The translations under genes and the position numbers were made by a program. Source: Corydoras sp. C115 (Eukaryota; Chordata; Actinopteri; Siluriformes; Callichthyidae). Taken from it: a DNA stretch of 64,000 nucleotides. The notes below the pieces were generated by a model. It ran no database searches. It saw only the letters and a program-made list of their open reading frames with translations, and was not told where the DNA came from. The DNA is taken from NCBI GenBank assembly GCA_019802505.1, contig JAFMOC010000190.1, positions 728,898-792,897 on the forward strand, written 5' to 3'. Each line of letters starts with the position of its first letter. The first letter of the stretch is position 1. Shown in pieces: positions 45,901 through 55,472 of this stretch.

Positions 45901-46180
45901 AATAATCACTTAGACAAGAGAACCTAATATGAATAATATTCATATTACACAAGCTCTGTTACAGCTAAAATAGTGTAGTTATCTCTGCAATTATGCCTAA
46001 TCTCTTAAATCCTCTTTGAATTATAAATCAGAGTCGACAGTTAACCATCGTAATCCAATTGTAATGGAAACGTTTCACTGAATAAAAAACATTTTAATGA
46101 TTTAAGGACTCTAGTAAAGTCTAAAATAAAAGATCTTCCTCACCATCCTCTTCACCATAGCCCCACTTATGTCCAGTCAT
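28390..46180 (-). CDS. ca7: carbonic anhydrase VII, seven coding exons
   Basis: Cytosolic zinc enzyme that interconverts CO2 and bicarbonate. In mammals CA VII is prominent in neurons, where it supplies bicarbonate for GABA-A currents. Coding exons, 5' to 3': 46180-46144, 44467-44270, 36531-36413, 36247-36152, 34088-34026, 33882-33727 and 28512-28390. They total 792 nt, or 263 residues plus TAG, close to the usual 264. All introns have GT/AG ends, and phases fit the alpha-CA gene pattern (for example, exon 1 ends after the first base of a Gly codon). Zinc ligands are His95, His97 and His120. The proton shuttle is His65, the gate pair Glu107 and Thr200, and the substrate-pocket Thr201 is present (CA II numbering plus one). 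Paralog choice rests on the start [14 protein letters not shown], the FNPKCLLP segment and the end [13 protein letters not shown]. Odd: the counterparts of human Cys178 and Cys217 are Gly179 and Gln218, while Cys184 is kept. Another cytosolic CA is possible but less likely. Confidence 0.95.
28513..29909. other. ca7 intron 6, no feature seen
   Basis: AT-rich intronic sequence with TG-rich stretches near 29570-29690 that create short Cys- and Val-rich frames without meaning. Confidence 0.5.
29910..30725 (-). mobile_element. Tc1-like transposon relic in ca7 intron 6
   Basis: The terminal sequence TACAGTATCTCACGAAAGTG lies at 29909-29930. Inside, minus-strand frames read [31 protein letters not shown] (second-Asp region of the DDE transposase) and [20 protein letters not shown]. 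Stops and deletions break the transposase, and the other terminus is not seen. Confidence 0.85.
30726..32521. other. ca7 intron 6, unassigned
   Basis: No repeat family or exon recognised. The 102-codon minus-strand frame at 30716-31024 has no recognisable domain. Confidence 0.45.
32522..33150 (-). repeat. 24-bp coding-type minisatellite in a probable LTR-element fragment
   Basis: From about 32767 to 32960 there are seven or eight 24-bp units of the type CTCCCTCTCAAGCGCCCGCTCGG. Read on the minus strand they give an uninterrupted octapeptide repeat (LEREAERA type) with coiled-coil character. Flanking TGTCATGATTTGGGG (32522) and GAGGGTACTGTCAGGA (33140-33155) resemble LTR starts, the second after a short purine run. 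That identity is tentative. Confidence 0.5.
33727..33882 (-). CDS. ca7: ca7 exon 6
   Basis: 156 nt, residues 172-223. Contains FNPKCLLP and GSLTTPPL with Thr200 and Thr201 of the active site, then PIQVSEKQ. Acceptor TTTTTAAG, donor GTGAGC. Confidence 0.95.
34026..34088 (-). CDS. ca7: ca7 exon 5
   Basis: 63 nt, residues 151-171 ([21 protein letters not shown]), the same length as the mammalian exon. Acceptor ATTTTCAG, donor GTAATT. Confidence 0.93.
34821..35094 (-). mobile_element. L2 3'-end fragment in ca7 intron 4
   Basis: Matches the 3' UTR of the other L2 copies (compare 15602-15890) and starts on the plus strand with TCAAGTTCAAGTTCAAG, the TTGAAC-type tail. Severely 5'-truncated. Confidence 0.9.
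35095..36151. other. rest of ca7 intron 4
   Basis: AT-rich, rich in TGTAACATTG-like phrases between 35520 and 36060 but without a clear tandem unit. Confidence 0.45.
36152..36247 (-). CDS. ca7: ca7 exon 4
   Basis: 96 nt, residues 119-150, beginning LHLVHWNA with the third zinc ligand His120 and continuing to [12 protein letters not shown]. Acceptor TTTATCTAG, donor GTTTGT, which is weaker than the others. Confidence 0.95.
36413..36531 (-). CDS. ca7: ca7 exon 3
   Basis: 119 nt, residues 79-118, acceptor CATGACAG and donor GTGAGA. Holds [18 protein letters not shown] with zinc ligands His95 and His97, and GSEHTV with Glu107. The preceding intron, about 7.7 kb, is the largest and carries most insertions. 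Confidence 0.95.
37180..37265. repeat. (GT)n(GA)n microsatellite in ca7 intron 2
   Basis: About 12 GT units run directly into about 30 bp of GA units followed by interrupted GA-rich sequence. This is a compound dinucleotide repeat. Confidence 0.95.
37266..39058. other. ca7 intron 2, unassigned
   Basis: No exon or repeat recognised. Frames at 38726-39033 on both strands are unsupported. Confidence 0.45.
39067..40926. mobile_element. hAT transposon in ca7 intron 2
   Basis: The left end TAGGGCTGCAACAACGA and the right end, read inward as TAGGGCTGCAACTAACGA, are terminal inverted repeats. The flanks carry a perfect 8-bp duplication GCTGTCTA (39059-39066, 40927-40934). A degenerate BED-finger-like phrase ([10 protein letters not shown]) lies near 39370, but no transposase frame survives. 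A V-SINE is inserted at 40595-40881. Confidence 0.92.
40595..40881 (-). repeat. V-SINE inside the hAT element
   Basis: Near full length, with tail CATTCATTCATT on the plus-strand left and head GCTAACCACTATGCCACCGTGCCGCC on the right. The 12-bp duplication CGACCGATTAAT flanks it (40583-40594 and 40882-40893). The target lies in the right terminal repeat of the hAT, so the SINE arrived later. Confidence 0.92.
40935..42179. other. ca7 intron 2, unassigned
   Basis: A plus-strand frame of 121 codons at 41833-42198 and repeated phrases such as CACTTTGTCAACTCTGAAAGG against TTCTGTCAGCTCTGAAAGG hint at an old repeat-derived coding region. I cannot assign it. Confidence 0.35.
42180..42512 (-). repeat. 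V-SINE copy in ca7 intron 2
   Basis: Tail CCATCCATCCATCCAT at the left, head GAACGTGCTAACCACTAACC at the right, with GATTGGGATTCGAACCGGGA as the box B region. Flanking TATGTATATA and TGTGTATATA may be a diverged target duplication. Confidence 0.9.
42776..43293 (+). mobile_element. element E, 5' LTR
   Basis: TGTCACAGGTGCC to CATCGCTAACA, 518 bp, with a 62-T run (42912-42973), AATAAA near 43049, and an inverted repeat GGTGCCTGTGGCACC at the start. ATATG on its left (42771-42775) matches ATATG after the second LTR (44085-44089). Confidence 0.95.
43294..43705 (+). mobile_element. element E internal region
   Basis: Only 412 bp, too small for any retroviral-type protein. About 43320-43500 holds units close to 30 bp (CGAGCACCAGGGTCCGCC type) that read as imperfect decapeptides on the plus strand. 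A T-rich tract follows, then GGGGTGGGGGTA (43694-43705), the polypurine tract before the 3' LTR. The element is 1.3 kb overall and non-autonomous (TRIM-like). Confidence 0.85.
43706..44084 (+). mobile_element. element E, 3' LTR
   Basis: 379 bp, TGTCACAGGTGCC to CATCGCTAACA. Compared with the 5' LTR it lacks the poly-T run and a block of about 75 bp (CAACCACGTTGCGG... in 43106-43180). The remainder is nearly identical. Confidence 0.95.
44270..44467 (-). CDS. ca7: ca7 exon 2
   Basis: 198 nt, residues 13-78, with acceptor TTTCTCAG and donor GTAGGT. Contains QSPINI, the conserved alpha-CA N-terminal signature, and NNGHSV with the proton-shuttle His65. Confidence 0.95.
44820..45355 (-). mobile_element. 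Tc1-like transposase relic in ca7 intron 1
   Basis: The minus strand contains TCCAGACCTGAACCCTAATG, the PDLNPNE region holding the last catalytic acidic residue of Tc1-type transposases, followed by the usual C-terminal text ending in the ATGCATGCCGTAATCAC region. Several frameshifts are present. Confidence 0.7.
45356..46143. other. rest of ca7 intron 1
   Basis: AT-rich, no feature recognised. Confidence 0.5.
46144..46180 (-). CDS. ca7: ca7 exon 1 (coding part)
   Basis: Encodes [12 protein letters not shown] plus the first base of Gly13. The ATG has A at -3 (CACGATG), a good vertebrate start context. The donor is GTGAGG. The 5' UTR extends upstream beyond 46180 to an unknown start. I see no clear TATA box. 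Confidence 0.9.
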
Positions 46181-46934
46181 CGTGAGAGTGTTTCGGTAGT
46201 GCTGAAATGTTTGAAATTATCAAGTGCCGAGAGGACAAACCCTCTTCTTCACTTCTTCACTGACTAACTGAGTCTACGGCATAACTTCCACTCAAAAACG
46301 GCGGTGAAATAAACAAGGTTGCCAGATTGCAGTTATAATGATTAGTTGAAGAACTCTGTTTCTTTTCAGCTTATTGGAAGAACAATTTAACTGTAACTAA
46401 TATAATCCTTTATTCTAAATACCATGTTCTTAACAAGTTTAAATGTATGTCATCACTGTAATAATGCATTAAGAAGATGCATTTACCCCCAATCTGGCAA
46501 CCCTTGCCATGCTATACACGCCTACTCAGTTACAGAAACAGTAGACACTGTTTCATAATCCAGGGTTCGTCTTAAACCCCAAATGCAGGCGTTCGGGATA
46601 ATGATTATGTTACGAGGCATAAAACACTAAACAGTCCAATATTGTTTGTAAACATTTTCACTGTAGTCTTCCACAAGAAGAATGTGATAACACATTAAAG
46701 CCAAACTCACCCGTTCCGTAGAACTGTGCTGCGCGGACGAAAAAGGTGCGACCCACTTCAGTGTGGAATTATGGGAAGACAAAGACTCGGATGCCGATTG
46801 AACTAAGTGGTTCAGTTGAATCAGACACTCTGCGTCACCCACCGGTCAGCGTCGCTACTCACTCTTCTGCTCAATGTGGACTACAACACGGTTGCTTTTT
46901 TAGGCATGTTAGAAAATCACTACACACTATTTAT
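46181..46934 (-). promoter_or_regulatory. presumed ca7 promoter and 5' UTR region
   Basis: Lies directly upstream of the ca7 start codon. No TATA box or strong CpG island is obvious, so this is assigned by position only. Confidence 0.35.
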
Positions 46935-47255
46935 TCATTATCTTCCGCTTAATTTTCTGCTATGATCGCGGGGGATTCCTCATGCCCATCCAAGGGAGAA
47001 CGTTTCGGACGCTGGACAGACACACCCAGGACAGGGCGCCAATCTATCGTTGGGCAAACTCAGACTCAAACACAAACACACATAAACACACACCATATGG
47101 GACAGTTAAAAACATTCAATTTACCTCAAATCCATTTTTGACTGTACGAGAAAATCGGAGAACGCAGAGGAACCCCCACATGGACACGGGGACACATAGA
47201 AATTCCACCCTGATAGGGATTAGAACCTGGACCCTCAGTGCCGAGAGGCGAACGT
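46935..47255 (-). repeat. V-SINE copy upstream of ca7
   Basis: Plus strand from TTATTCATTATCTTCCGC through CATGCCCATCCAAGGGAGAA and GAACCCCCACATGGACACGG to GCCGAGAGGCGAACGTGCC. Moderately diverged. Confidence 0.85.
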
Positions 47256-47989
47256 GCCAAAAAGTTTATTGTTTGTTTGTGGTAAAAATGAGCTACAAAC
47301 ACTATTTAATTTAAAACATTTACTTCTGTTAAAATCTACTAAAGTAAAAACGTCCAATAAGTTCCTGAACCGAGTACTTTTGATTCATATCAAGATTATT
47401 GTAGCATTATTTATACACTGATTATATAGACCTATTGTTTAGTAATCAAATACGTTATTAAAATATGTTCAAATTTATCTGTCAGTTATTTATTTTTTAA
47501 AAAGTACATTCGATTTTGGTTGTAAGAAAACAAATCCATCATAAGGATTTTATATAATATATATAGTTTAAAAAATTGCTATATGATCATTTATGATAAA
47601 CTGCCAAAAATGAAAAATATAATAGAATTTTTTTTATTCTAATCAAAAGATGCAAATCAATATTTATGGGTTATTTTTTTAGAGGGAAATAATATGATAA
47701 AGTGCAACATGTCTAATATTTACTGTACATTAACAACCATAACACAGTATTATGGCATAGAATACTATATAATTTATAAAGAATACTGCTTTAATTTGAG
47801 TGTAATTTTAAATCTGAAACTTTATAGACTTTTCGTTGTATGAGCCATTTTGATAAAGCCGAAGACGTTTAAGCGCTTTTTAGAGATCGGTTTGAACAAA
47901 TATGAACAGAAGAAATCTTATAAGAATTAGACATGTTTGTAGTTTACAGGTTTTGTACCCGAGAGAGACCTAATACACATTTGATTTCT
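47256..47989. other. no recognisable feature
   Basis: Very AT-rich with no frame of interest. Confidence 0.5.
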
Positions 47990-48203
47990 GTGTGTGTTCA
48001 TTTGTTGCGTGACAGAAAAATATACCTCTAATGTGCAGAGATTATTAAAGTCGCCCATAAAAACCACCCGTGCAGTTGACTCGCGGGATTCGCGACACGG
48101 AGCCGCAAAACTTAATCCGCGCAGAGTGACTGCTGTAAAGCTGGTATATATCCTTGAAGCACAAGCTAAGACAATTAATCAAGTCCATGCCAAGTAGCGG
48201 TAC
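47990..48203 (-). pseudogene. gypsy protease-region fragment
   Basis: The minus strand reads VPLLGMDLINCLSLCFKD. This is a segment like the LLG-containing end of a gypsy protease and is repeated at 49022-49074. A short Arg-rich stretch follows. The 53-bp match 48151-48203 against 49022-49074 shows both come from one element. Confidence 0.45.
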
Positions 48204-48305
48204 AAGTATATATATATACTATTTAATATTTGCGTTCAGCAGGACTCAGGAGTCCTTGAAGCAAATGCAAAGGTGCGCTTAGTGTGATTAGGCTGAATCT
48301 GAGAT

Positions 48306-48657
48306 ATAAAGCATTCATTCATTCATTATCTTCCGCTTTATCCTCTATTAGGGTCGCGGTGGGGTTCCCCATGCCCATCCAGGGGAGAACGTCTCATGCG
48401 CTGGGCAGATACACCCAGTACAGGGCACCAATCCATTGCTGGGCACACACTCACTCACACAGACACACTCTATATGGGGCAATTTTGAGAATTCAATTGA
48501 CTTGGTCCATGTTTTTGGACTGTGGGAGGAAACCGGAGAACCCGGAGGAAACCCACACAGACACGGGGAGAACATGGAAACTCCACCCAGGTGGGGATTC
48601 GAACCGGGAATAGCTAGCGCTGAGAGGCGAATGTGCTAACCACTAAGCCACCGGCAC
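48306..48657 (-). repeat. V-SINE copy
   Basis: One of the best preserved in the window. The plus strand runs from CATTCATTCATTATCTTCCG through GGGGTTCCCCATGCCCATCC, GACTGTGGGAGGAAACCGGA and GATTCGAACCGGGA to TGCTAACCACTAAGCCACCGG. Confidence 0.95.
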
Positions 48658-49021
48658 GGATAGAAAGCACCAAGACCATAATCAGATGTGTCAATGGAGA
48701 CAGTGGTTGGAAAATCCAGGTTGAAAAATTCGGGCTCTCTACACACATTCTGATATTGCCAGACTTGAATGACCACAATCGGGGAGACCCAAGAAGATCC
48801 ATCTATCCTCTTAACACCTGTGTTAAGAAGACGTCAAATTTTGACACTCACTGCATTTTGCACAAAGGAAAGTGGCGTAAATTTTGATGTACAGGTGTGA
48901 CAGTCTGAGACAATTTTACCTTGTGCACAAAGCCTTTTGCACAACCGAACGTGGATGTGGGCATAGGCGCAGTAGCCATGACAGGAGCAGAGATCATCGG
49001 AGTGACAGGTTGTACAGTAGA

Positions 49022-49720
49022 TCCTTGAAGCACAAGCTCAGACAATTAATCAAGTCCATGCCAAGTAGCGGTACCAGATTCCATGATGTAGAAGGAAGTT
49101 TGGCATGTTGTGTTATTCCAGGAAAGGACAGCCGATTACAAATTGCATTTAACTGAGAAAGAAGAATGACATGAGTCACATGCAAGGTGACGATCCGATC
49201 CACAGCGAAAGCAGGTTCGGCTCGGTGAATGACGCGCAGGCAGAGCAGGGTGAGCAGAGGAAGGACGGGCTGGAGGCACAGCAGAACAAGAAGCAGATGA
49301 TTTTGCAGACAGAAGATTTTTGCGTTTGCTGAGCGCAGCTGTAGTAGCGGACGCAGCTTGCGCAGGTCCTCTACGATCACCAGCAATACATTTAGCTTGT
49401 TCATTTGCAGCTTCGTTCAGTGAAGCGTGATTAATGGCTTTCTACAAAGTTAATTCCAGTTCGAGAACAAATTTTTCTCTAATATGAAGATTGTTAATGT
49501 GTTCCACTATCTGGTCACAGAGCATTTCATCCACGTAGGCACCAAACTCACATGTAGTAGTCAAGCTGCACAAGGCAGCAACATACTGTAATACAGTTTT
49601 ATGAGGTGCTTGGGCGAGTTTCCGAAAAGCATGATGCTCGGCAACATTTCAGTGCAGTGTAAAATAAGGTTTTAGTGTCGCAATTGCATCCTTCTGAAAA
49701 GTCTTGCCTTGATCAGGCAA
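49022..49720 (-). pseudogene. gypsy gag/protease relic
   Basis: Minus-strand frames give capsid text of a Mag/K02A2.6-like gypsy element: HHAFRKLAQAPHKTVLQYVA, then CEFGAYVDEMLCDQIVEHIN. A damaged zinc knuckle (CFRCGSDRHLA) and the protease-like LLGMDLI segment follow. Stops and frameshifts are present and no reverse transcriptase follows. Confidence 0.6.
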
Positions 49721-49993
49721 CGTATAACGCAATGCATTGGTGCCATCTACTGGCGTATGTCAAGTACAGAACACAACACAGTGTAAGTAGAAATCATATT
49801 CCACATTGGAGACACTGCATAACCACCATGCATGATCCATGGACAGTTCCTGCGGTAGCAAAGTGATGGTCTCGCTTCCCAAGAGCCAGCAAGGCTGCCA
49901 CACTGCAAAACCTAAATGGTTGGGCTTGGTCTGTTCTAACCCTTGCTGATGACACTGTAATTTAAAACAATGACACAAAACCGATGTTGGCTA

Positions 49994-50440
49994 ATGTTGG
50001 AATTTATTAAACATAAAAGACATACATTGCATTAATTTATCCTAACTGTTTGAATGTATGTAATCTATGTGTTTTAATGGTTCAACTGAAGATGCAAAAC
50101 AGGAACAACGGGACAGTCAACAGAAACAGGCCTAAAGTTCATGCCCTAGGAGGAGGCAGGAAGCAGGACCAGATGGTGGAGAAGTCTGAGATGTTTAAGA
50201 GGATGTTCTCACCAAGACAAAGGACTGCTTATGCACATACATAGGAAAAGGACAGCCCTCCTAAGGTTTATAAACCAAAGCTGGATCTTTGAGAGTCAGA
50301 GCTCTCTCATCAATCGTGGTTGCCTGCCATTGATGATTTTTCTGTACACTTGGTTGTCTATTCAGTAACTTGCATTAAAATCTGTTTGGAACAACCTGCA
50401 TCTCCGAGGCCGTTTATTATACATCTAAAAAATTGGTGAC
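49994..50440 (+). mobile_element. possible retrovirus-type LTR with primer-binding site
   Basis: A TATAAA box (GGTTTATAAACC, near 50258-50270) is followed by a short R-like segment with ATTAAA, and then ATTGGTGACTCCGTCGTGAT at about 50431-50450, which resembles an endogenous-retrovirus primer-binding site. No second LTR or coding region was found, so boundaries are uncertain. Confidence 0.35.
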
Positions 50441-52449
50441 TCCGTCGTGATTCGGCTCTAGGATTTGCAGGGCGGTTTGTACTGCACCATGGCACTTTGA
50501 CTGCTGCAAGTTGACACCATCGTTATCACAGCTGTGCAAACTCAGGTACGCAAGAACCAGTTAAAACAAATCTTGCAAAATTGGAAACTGTTCTATTAAC
50601 ATAACGTGGTTGCAGTATCACAGACTTAGCCCGTAAATGTTTTTTACTGAATAATTAAGTAATTTTATTATTATATATTATTGTATGAATATTATGTTTG
50701 TTGTTTGGATTAGGATTTAGAGTTTGGTTTCTGGTACTCATCTGGTAAAGTTTGTAGACTCACTTTGATCAGGGGAGAACAGAGCCCCCTCCCTTTGTGC
50801 TCTTCATTGAAGCACAGAAGGGCCTGTCACCTCCTTTAGACAGGTTCACAGAGAGAGATGACTTCTTCCTATTTCCAGGACAACGACTAGAAGTACAGGT
50901 AAGAACTTTAATATTATTTTGGATAGATTAGAGAGGGAACATTAAGTAAGTGAACTGCCGTTATCTAGGAGACTTATTCATCCCCATTGTTAAGTCATGT
51001 GTTGGATAGGGACTGTATACTGGCAGTAATTGGTCTTAATGGGAAAAGAAAACCGGAAAAAAGGGAAACAAGGCGACCTTTTGTTTTCTAAGATTAGATT
51101 AGATATTTTTATGTTTTAAGTTTTGGATGCGTCGGTAGGGGAAACAAGGCGACCATAAGATTTTTAGGCTTTTTAGGTTAGGGAGCGCTGAAAACAGAAC
51201 TGTATTGTCTACGAGGCGTATTGTCCCTGTTAATTAATTTAACCGGACACAGAGGAACTGAACAATCACGGTTTCGACGAGGTTCAGACGAAAAGAAAGG
51301 GCGAGAACGGGGGAACCCGAGACACCCCTAGTCCTTTAAGTTAGTAAATCTTGACTCCAAGGGACTGAATAGCAGGAAATTCAGTCACTAGTTCAGTTGC
51401 TCTGAACTAGGCTTTGCGCCTCTTGCTGAGGTGGGGCGACGCGGGGCGGCCCCAGATCACCCGAAGCCTATATTACGTAGGACACTGCTGACTAGGGCAT
51501 CGTGACGACGGTGAACAGTGGAGCATTCCATGGTAAAAACCGTCACGGTGATCCTTTAGCTTTGCTTTTGCTTTATTTACAAGTGTACAATTTGTGTGAC
51601 CGGTCTTGTTTAAATTGCTGTTATATAATGTTATATAAATATATATTCTGTAATTATATGGATCCACATAGTCTGATATGATAAAGACTATGAAACTGCC
51701 CAGCAACAGATTTGGTCATAAGACTGAAAGTGATAAAATATGTTGTGTTAAATGATTAAAGAAACTCTTTTTTCATCTTATATTCTAGGTGAGAATAACC
51801 AAACTGAGGAATAATTAACTAGCATAACCAAAAGCAAATGAGTACATTACTAAATAATATAAATAAAAGTTATGGTAGTAGTAAGTGAGGGTAAAATAAC
51901 AAGATACAATATTAAGTTAAGTAACAAAATGTTTGGTAAAAGAATAAATGTTTACTGCTTCCCTAAAGCATCTACGTTCAAGTGAACAGGTTAGGGTTTG
52001 GAATCAATCAACATGCTCTGAAAAGACGTAATGGAGACTGTGTGAGAGTTACTAGCGAAAAGAGAGGGCATGCTTGACCAAAGACGGGTGAGGGTCTGTT
52101 TGATCCCAGACGCACCCAAATCAGGGAGATGCCGACGCTAGGATATTTCATATGGTCAGTTTCTTAGGATCAAAAAGAGCTGTCCGGTCACCAGTCCATT
52201 AGTCCATCAGTTCGTGAGCAACCCAGCCTGACTGAACCTGAAGTGCTGCCAGCAGTAAAGTTAGATGTTGCACAAATTTAAAATAATTAACATAGGGTTA
52301 AAGGTTAAATAGATAAATTAAGCTAATAAATTTGTTTATAAGAAATATGAGTATTTGTTTGACTTAAATTAATAGGTAATTTAAGGTTGAATAAGGGGTA
52401 CATTCCTCACAAGTTTTGTCTCCACTCTGTTCTTATCTCTGGTTAACAC
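50441..52449. other. unassigned, possibly retroviral leader sequence
   Basis: No open frame with recognisable domains. The GC-richer part near 51240-51500 has no recognised homology. Confidence 0.4.
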
Positions 52450-52472
52450 TGTGTGTGTGTGTGTGTGTGTGC
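52450..52472. repeat. (GT)n microsatellite
   Basis: About 11 GT units followed by GTGGG-rich sequence. Confidence 0.9.
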
Positions 52473-54187
52473 TGTGGGTGTGGGTGCCTGTGGGTCTGTG
52501 TGTGTCTGTTATGAGGTCACTGGTGTGTAGAGGTAGGGGATGTGAAGAATTTATTGCTATTTGAAAAGAAGGCAGTTGTGTGTGGTTTTACAGTTGTTGG
52601 ATATGGTTTAAAGCTCATTAAAATTGTTTAATTACGAAGCATAAAATGGACCGAGCACCATTTTTGTTTAATGACAGATAAAGATTTGAATAAACTAGAC
52701 TGGTCTGATTGACTTCACTTAACAATAAGAAAATAATGAACTTTTATATTCTCTATAGGAAAATAAGAAAAAACATGTTCCAAAGACATATATAATACAA
52801 ATGATTAATATTACAATTGTCTTTGCAGCATTGTTCCTTATCAACTGGGTTTTATATTTTCTAGGTTGTGCATCGAATGCAGACTTAATTATTAAATTTC
52901 ACATTTTTACAGGAGAAATACTAGTGTATTAGACCTATGCTTTGTGATTTCCATGAAAATAATTTTAACTTTATTAACCTAACATGTCAATTTGCAGGTT
53001 CTAGTGGATGGAGCTGACAGAGCAGCTTGATCCAGTTAAAATAATAACTTTGTATTGAATCATTTTTCCATAGTATTACAGTTTGGCAGGTCACGAATTT
53101 AGCAATAGCCGATTATGAGAAAACATACTAACTGGATGTTTTTGAAACAAATGGCATTGAAAATGCTGTATTGTTTCAAAAGGGGGGAGGTCAGAGATAT
53201 GTTTAAGTGAAAAAAAATAATAAATTGATCACGATGTTATTTTTCGAATTAGTAATGTCATTTTACATATGTAGTCAACTTTAAAGTGAACTAAATTTGA
53301 TCTTTAAGTGAACTCAACTAGCTGAACTATGGTCTTATATTAGAGCATCGGGATTAAGTAAGGGATAATCGGTAATTAATCAATTACACTGACTCGGGGC
53401 CACAGAGAACAATGAGCTATTGAGAGCAGCCACAAACCAATGTAACTTACATATCACACAAGCACATGAGTCTTCAAATTTAGGGAACTTAGCAAGATCT
53501 AATTAAACTCATTGAATCCCATAGGAACTTCCTTCATATAGGAGGATGCCTGGACCTCTGAGAGACAAAAGACAGTAGATATAAACTCCAGACATATGGA
53601 AAGTGGAGGAAACTGAATATATAACTGCACTAATAAACTTTACAAAAGTCTCCCCTCACAGGTAAAGCAGCAGAAGAGGTGGCCACCGGAAATGGGGGGG
53701 GGCAATGACTGACGTAGACTTGACTGAATAGAGCCCCATGTCAGAGAGCTGGGTGAGGATTAAGATCCACAAGAAAAGTGGATAAATCCTAGATGGTTAG
53801 GACCATATAAAGTTTAGAGGTAAGTTCATACGTGGTCAAACATTAAAAGGTAAAAAAGGGTGATTTGGCACCATCTTACACATTGTACACCCGCTCCTGA
53901 GCCTTCACGAATGTTGAAGGAAATTTGAGAACAATTGGGAGAAACTGAGCAAATTTTCAGAAAATTAAATAAATTAATCCTAATTGAAATTAGATGAATT
54001 TTTATGTTGATCCTGTGCTGTGGCATAGGACTAACATCACAAAAGTTAATCTGGCTCATAAAAGGTATAAAGAAAATTTTTACCTTAGTCTAACTAAACT
54101 TGAAAATTCGTACTAGGTAAGTTGACTCATCAAGCCAAAAAGGCAAGAGATTGATTACTCAACTGTAAATCCTGTACACATTTTATG
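52473..54187. other. no gene recognised
   Basis: AT-rich. A purine run AAAAGGGGGGAGG near 53178-53190 resembles a polypurine tract but has no LTR after it. Confidence 0.4.
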
Positions 54188-54541
54188 TGTCACGGTAGTC
54201 TACCTCGGGGAATAAAGCGGATGCGCATAGGAAGCGCAGAGCCGCCGCGTATACACGCGCTGAAGGGAGCCAGGCACGCAGGTAGGAGAGAACAGGTTTA
54301 TTAAAGGTGCAGTGCACCAAAAAACATGAGGTACAAACGACTAGTGACATAACACAACGACCAGCACCGATGACAAGAAACAATGGAAATAAATACAAAA
54401 AGACACCCGACCACGTGCACAAAACAAACCAATGGCAATAAGAAGTTAATTAACAAAACTAATGAGCAATGAATGTTAATTAACTCAAATGAACGGAACG
54501 AAAGACAGAACAGGTGACAGGTGCCCTAGGCACCGGTTACA
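54188..54541 (-). mobile_element. element D, 3' LTR
   Basis: On the minus strand it runs from TGTAACCGGTGCC to CCGTGACA, with AATAAACC (about 54296-54303) as the polyadenylation signal and GGTGCCTAGGGCACC as an inverted repeat, as in element E. The minus-strand sequence just before it, CCGGGGGTAA (plus 54542-54551), is a polypurine tract. The 5' LTR is not in the window, probably because the gypsy at 56120 separates it. Confidence 0.75.
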
Positions 54542-55389
54542 TTACCCCCGGCCCTGCGGTCGGTAAGAAAAAAAAAAAAAAATAAATAAAATAAATAACA
54601 GTCTGGGGGGGGGGGGGGTCTTCCACCCTCCCTGAGCAGGGCTTGGCGGGCGCCCTCCGGTGGACGCCCCTTGCGGGGGAGGCGTGCCGAACGCCCTCTG
54701 GTTGCGAGGTCTGGTGGGCGCTCTCGGCGGTTCAGGAGTGGACCACGCCCTCTGACTGCGTGGTCCGGTGGGAGCCCTCTGTCTGCGTGGACCGATGAGC
54801 GCCTTTGGCGGAACCGGAGTGGGCTACGCCCTCTGGCTGCGTGGTCCGGTGGACGCCCTCTGAATGCGTGGTCCGGTGGACGCCCTCGGCGGACGAGGAG
54901 TGGGCCACGCCCTCTGGCAGCGTGGTCTGGTGGACGCCCACATCGGGCGAGGAGTTGGCCACGCCCTCTGGCTGCGTGGCGAGGCGGGCGCCCCCTGGCT
55001 GCGTGGTCCGGCGGGCGCCCACGTCGGACGAGGAGTGGGCCACGTCCTCCTACTGCGTGGTCAGGTGGATGCCCACGGGGGTCGTGGTCCGGAGGACGCC
55101 CCCTGGCGGCGTGGCGGGGTGGATACCCCCTGGTTGTGGGGCGTGCGGCGTGGCGAGGCGGACGCCCCCTGGCTGGGCGGCGTGCGGCCCCTGGACCTCG
55201 GGCTGGGCGGCCTGCGGCCCCTGGACCTCGGGCTGGGCGGCGTGACACCCCCTGGTTTTCGGGATGGGCGGCGTGACGCCCCCTGGGCTTCGGGATGGGC
55301 GGCGTGACGCCCCTGGGCTTCGGGATGGGCGGCATGACGCCCCTGGGCTTCGGGATGGGCGCGCGCGCTGGTAGGACCTCGGCGGGCAC
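54526..55389 (-). CDS. repeat protein frame of element D
   Basis: A 287-codon open frame inside an LTR element, ending just beyond the polypurine tract. The N-terminal 40 residues are decapeptides of the type IPKPRGVTPP. Residues about 75-225 are 27-bp units read as nonapeptides RGRPPDHAA and RGRGPLLVR. A Phe-rich stretch and DRRAGGNVTGA close it. I recognise no enzyme or structural domain. Long open frames also exist on the other strand and in other frames, because the unit length is a multiple of three and stop-poor, so translation is unproven. Confidence 0.35.
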   Translation of the reverse strand: MPAEVLPARAPIPKPRGVMPPIPKPRGVTPPIPKPRGRHAAHPENQGVSRRPARGPGAAGRPARGPGAARRPARGRPPRHAARPTTRGYPPRHAARGRPPDHDPRGHPPDHAVGGRGPLLVRRGRPPDHAARGRPPRHAARGRGQLLARCGRPPDHAARGRGPLLVRRGRPPDHAFRGRPPDHAARGRSPLRFRQRRSSVHADRGLPPDHAVRGRGPLLNRRERPPDLATRGRSARLPRKGRPPEGARQALLREGGRPPPPPDCYLFYLFFFFFLTDRRAGGNVTGA

Positions 55390-55472
55390 GCACGTTGGCT
55401 GGACTTCGGCGGGTTCGCACGCTGGCAGAGCCTTGGCTCCGGTACCGCCCCCTCACAGCGCGATCCAGACAC

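Noticed and set aside
54671..55307. Long frames on the plus strand opposite element D
   Set aside because: They are mirror products of a stop-poor 27-bp unit. Several frames are open at once, so none is evidence of a gene.
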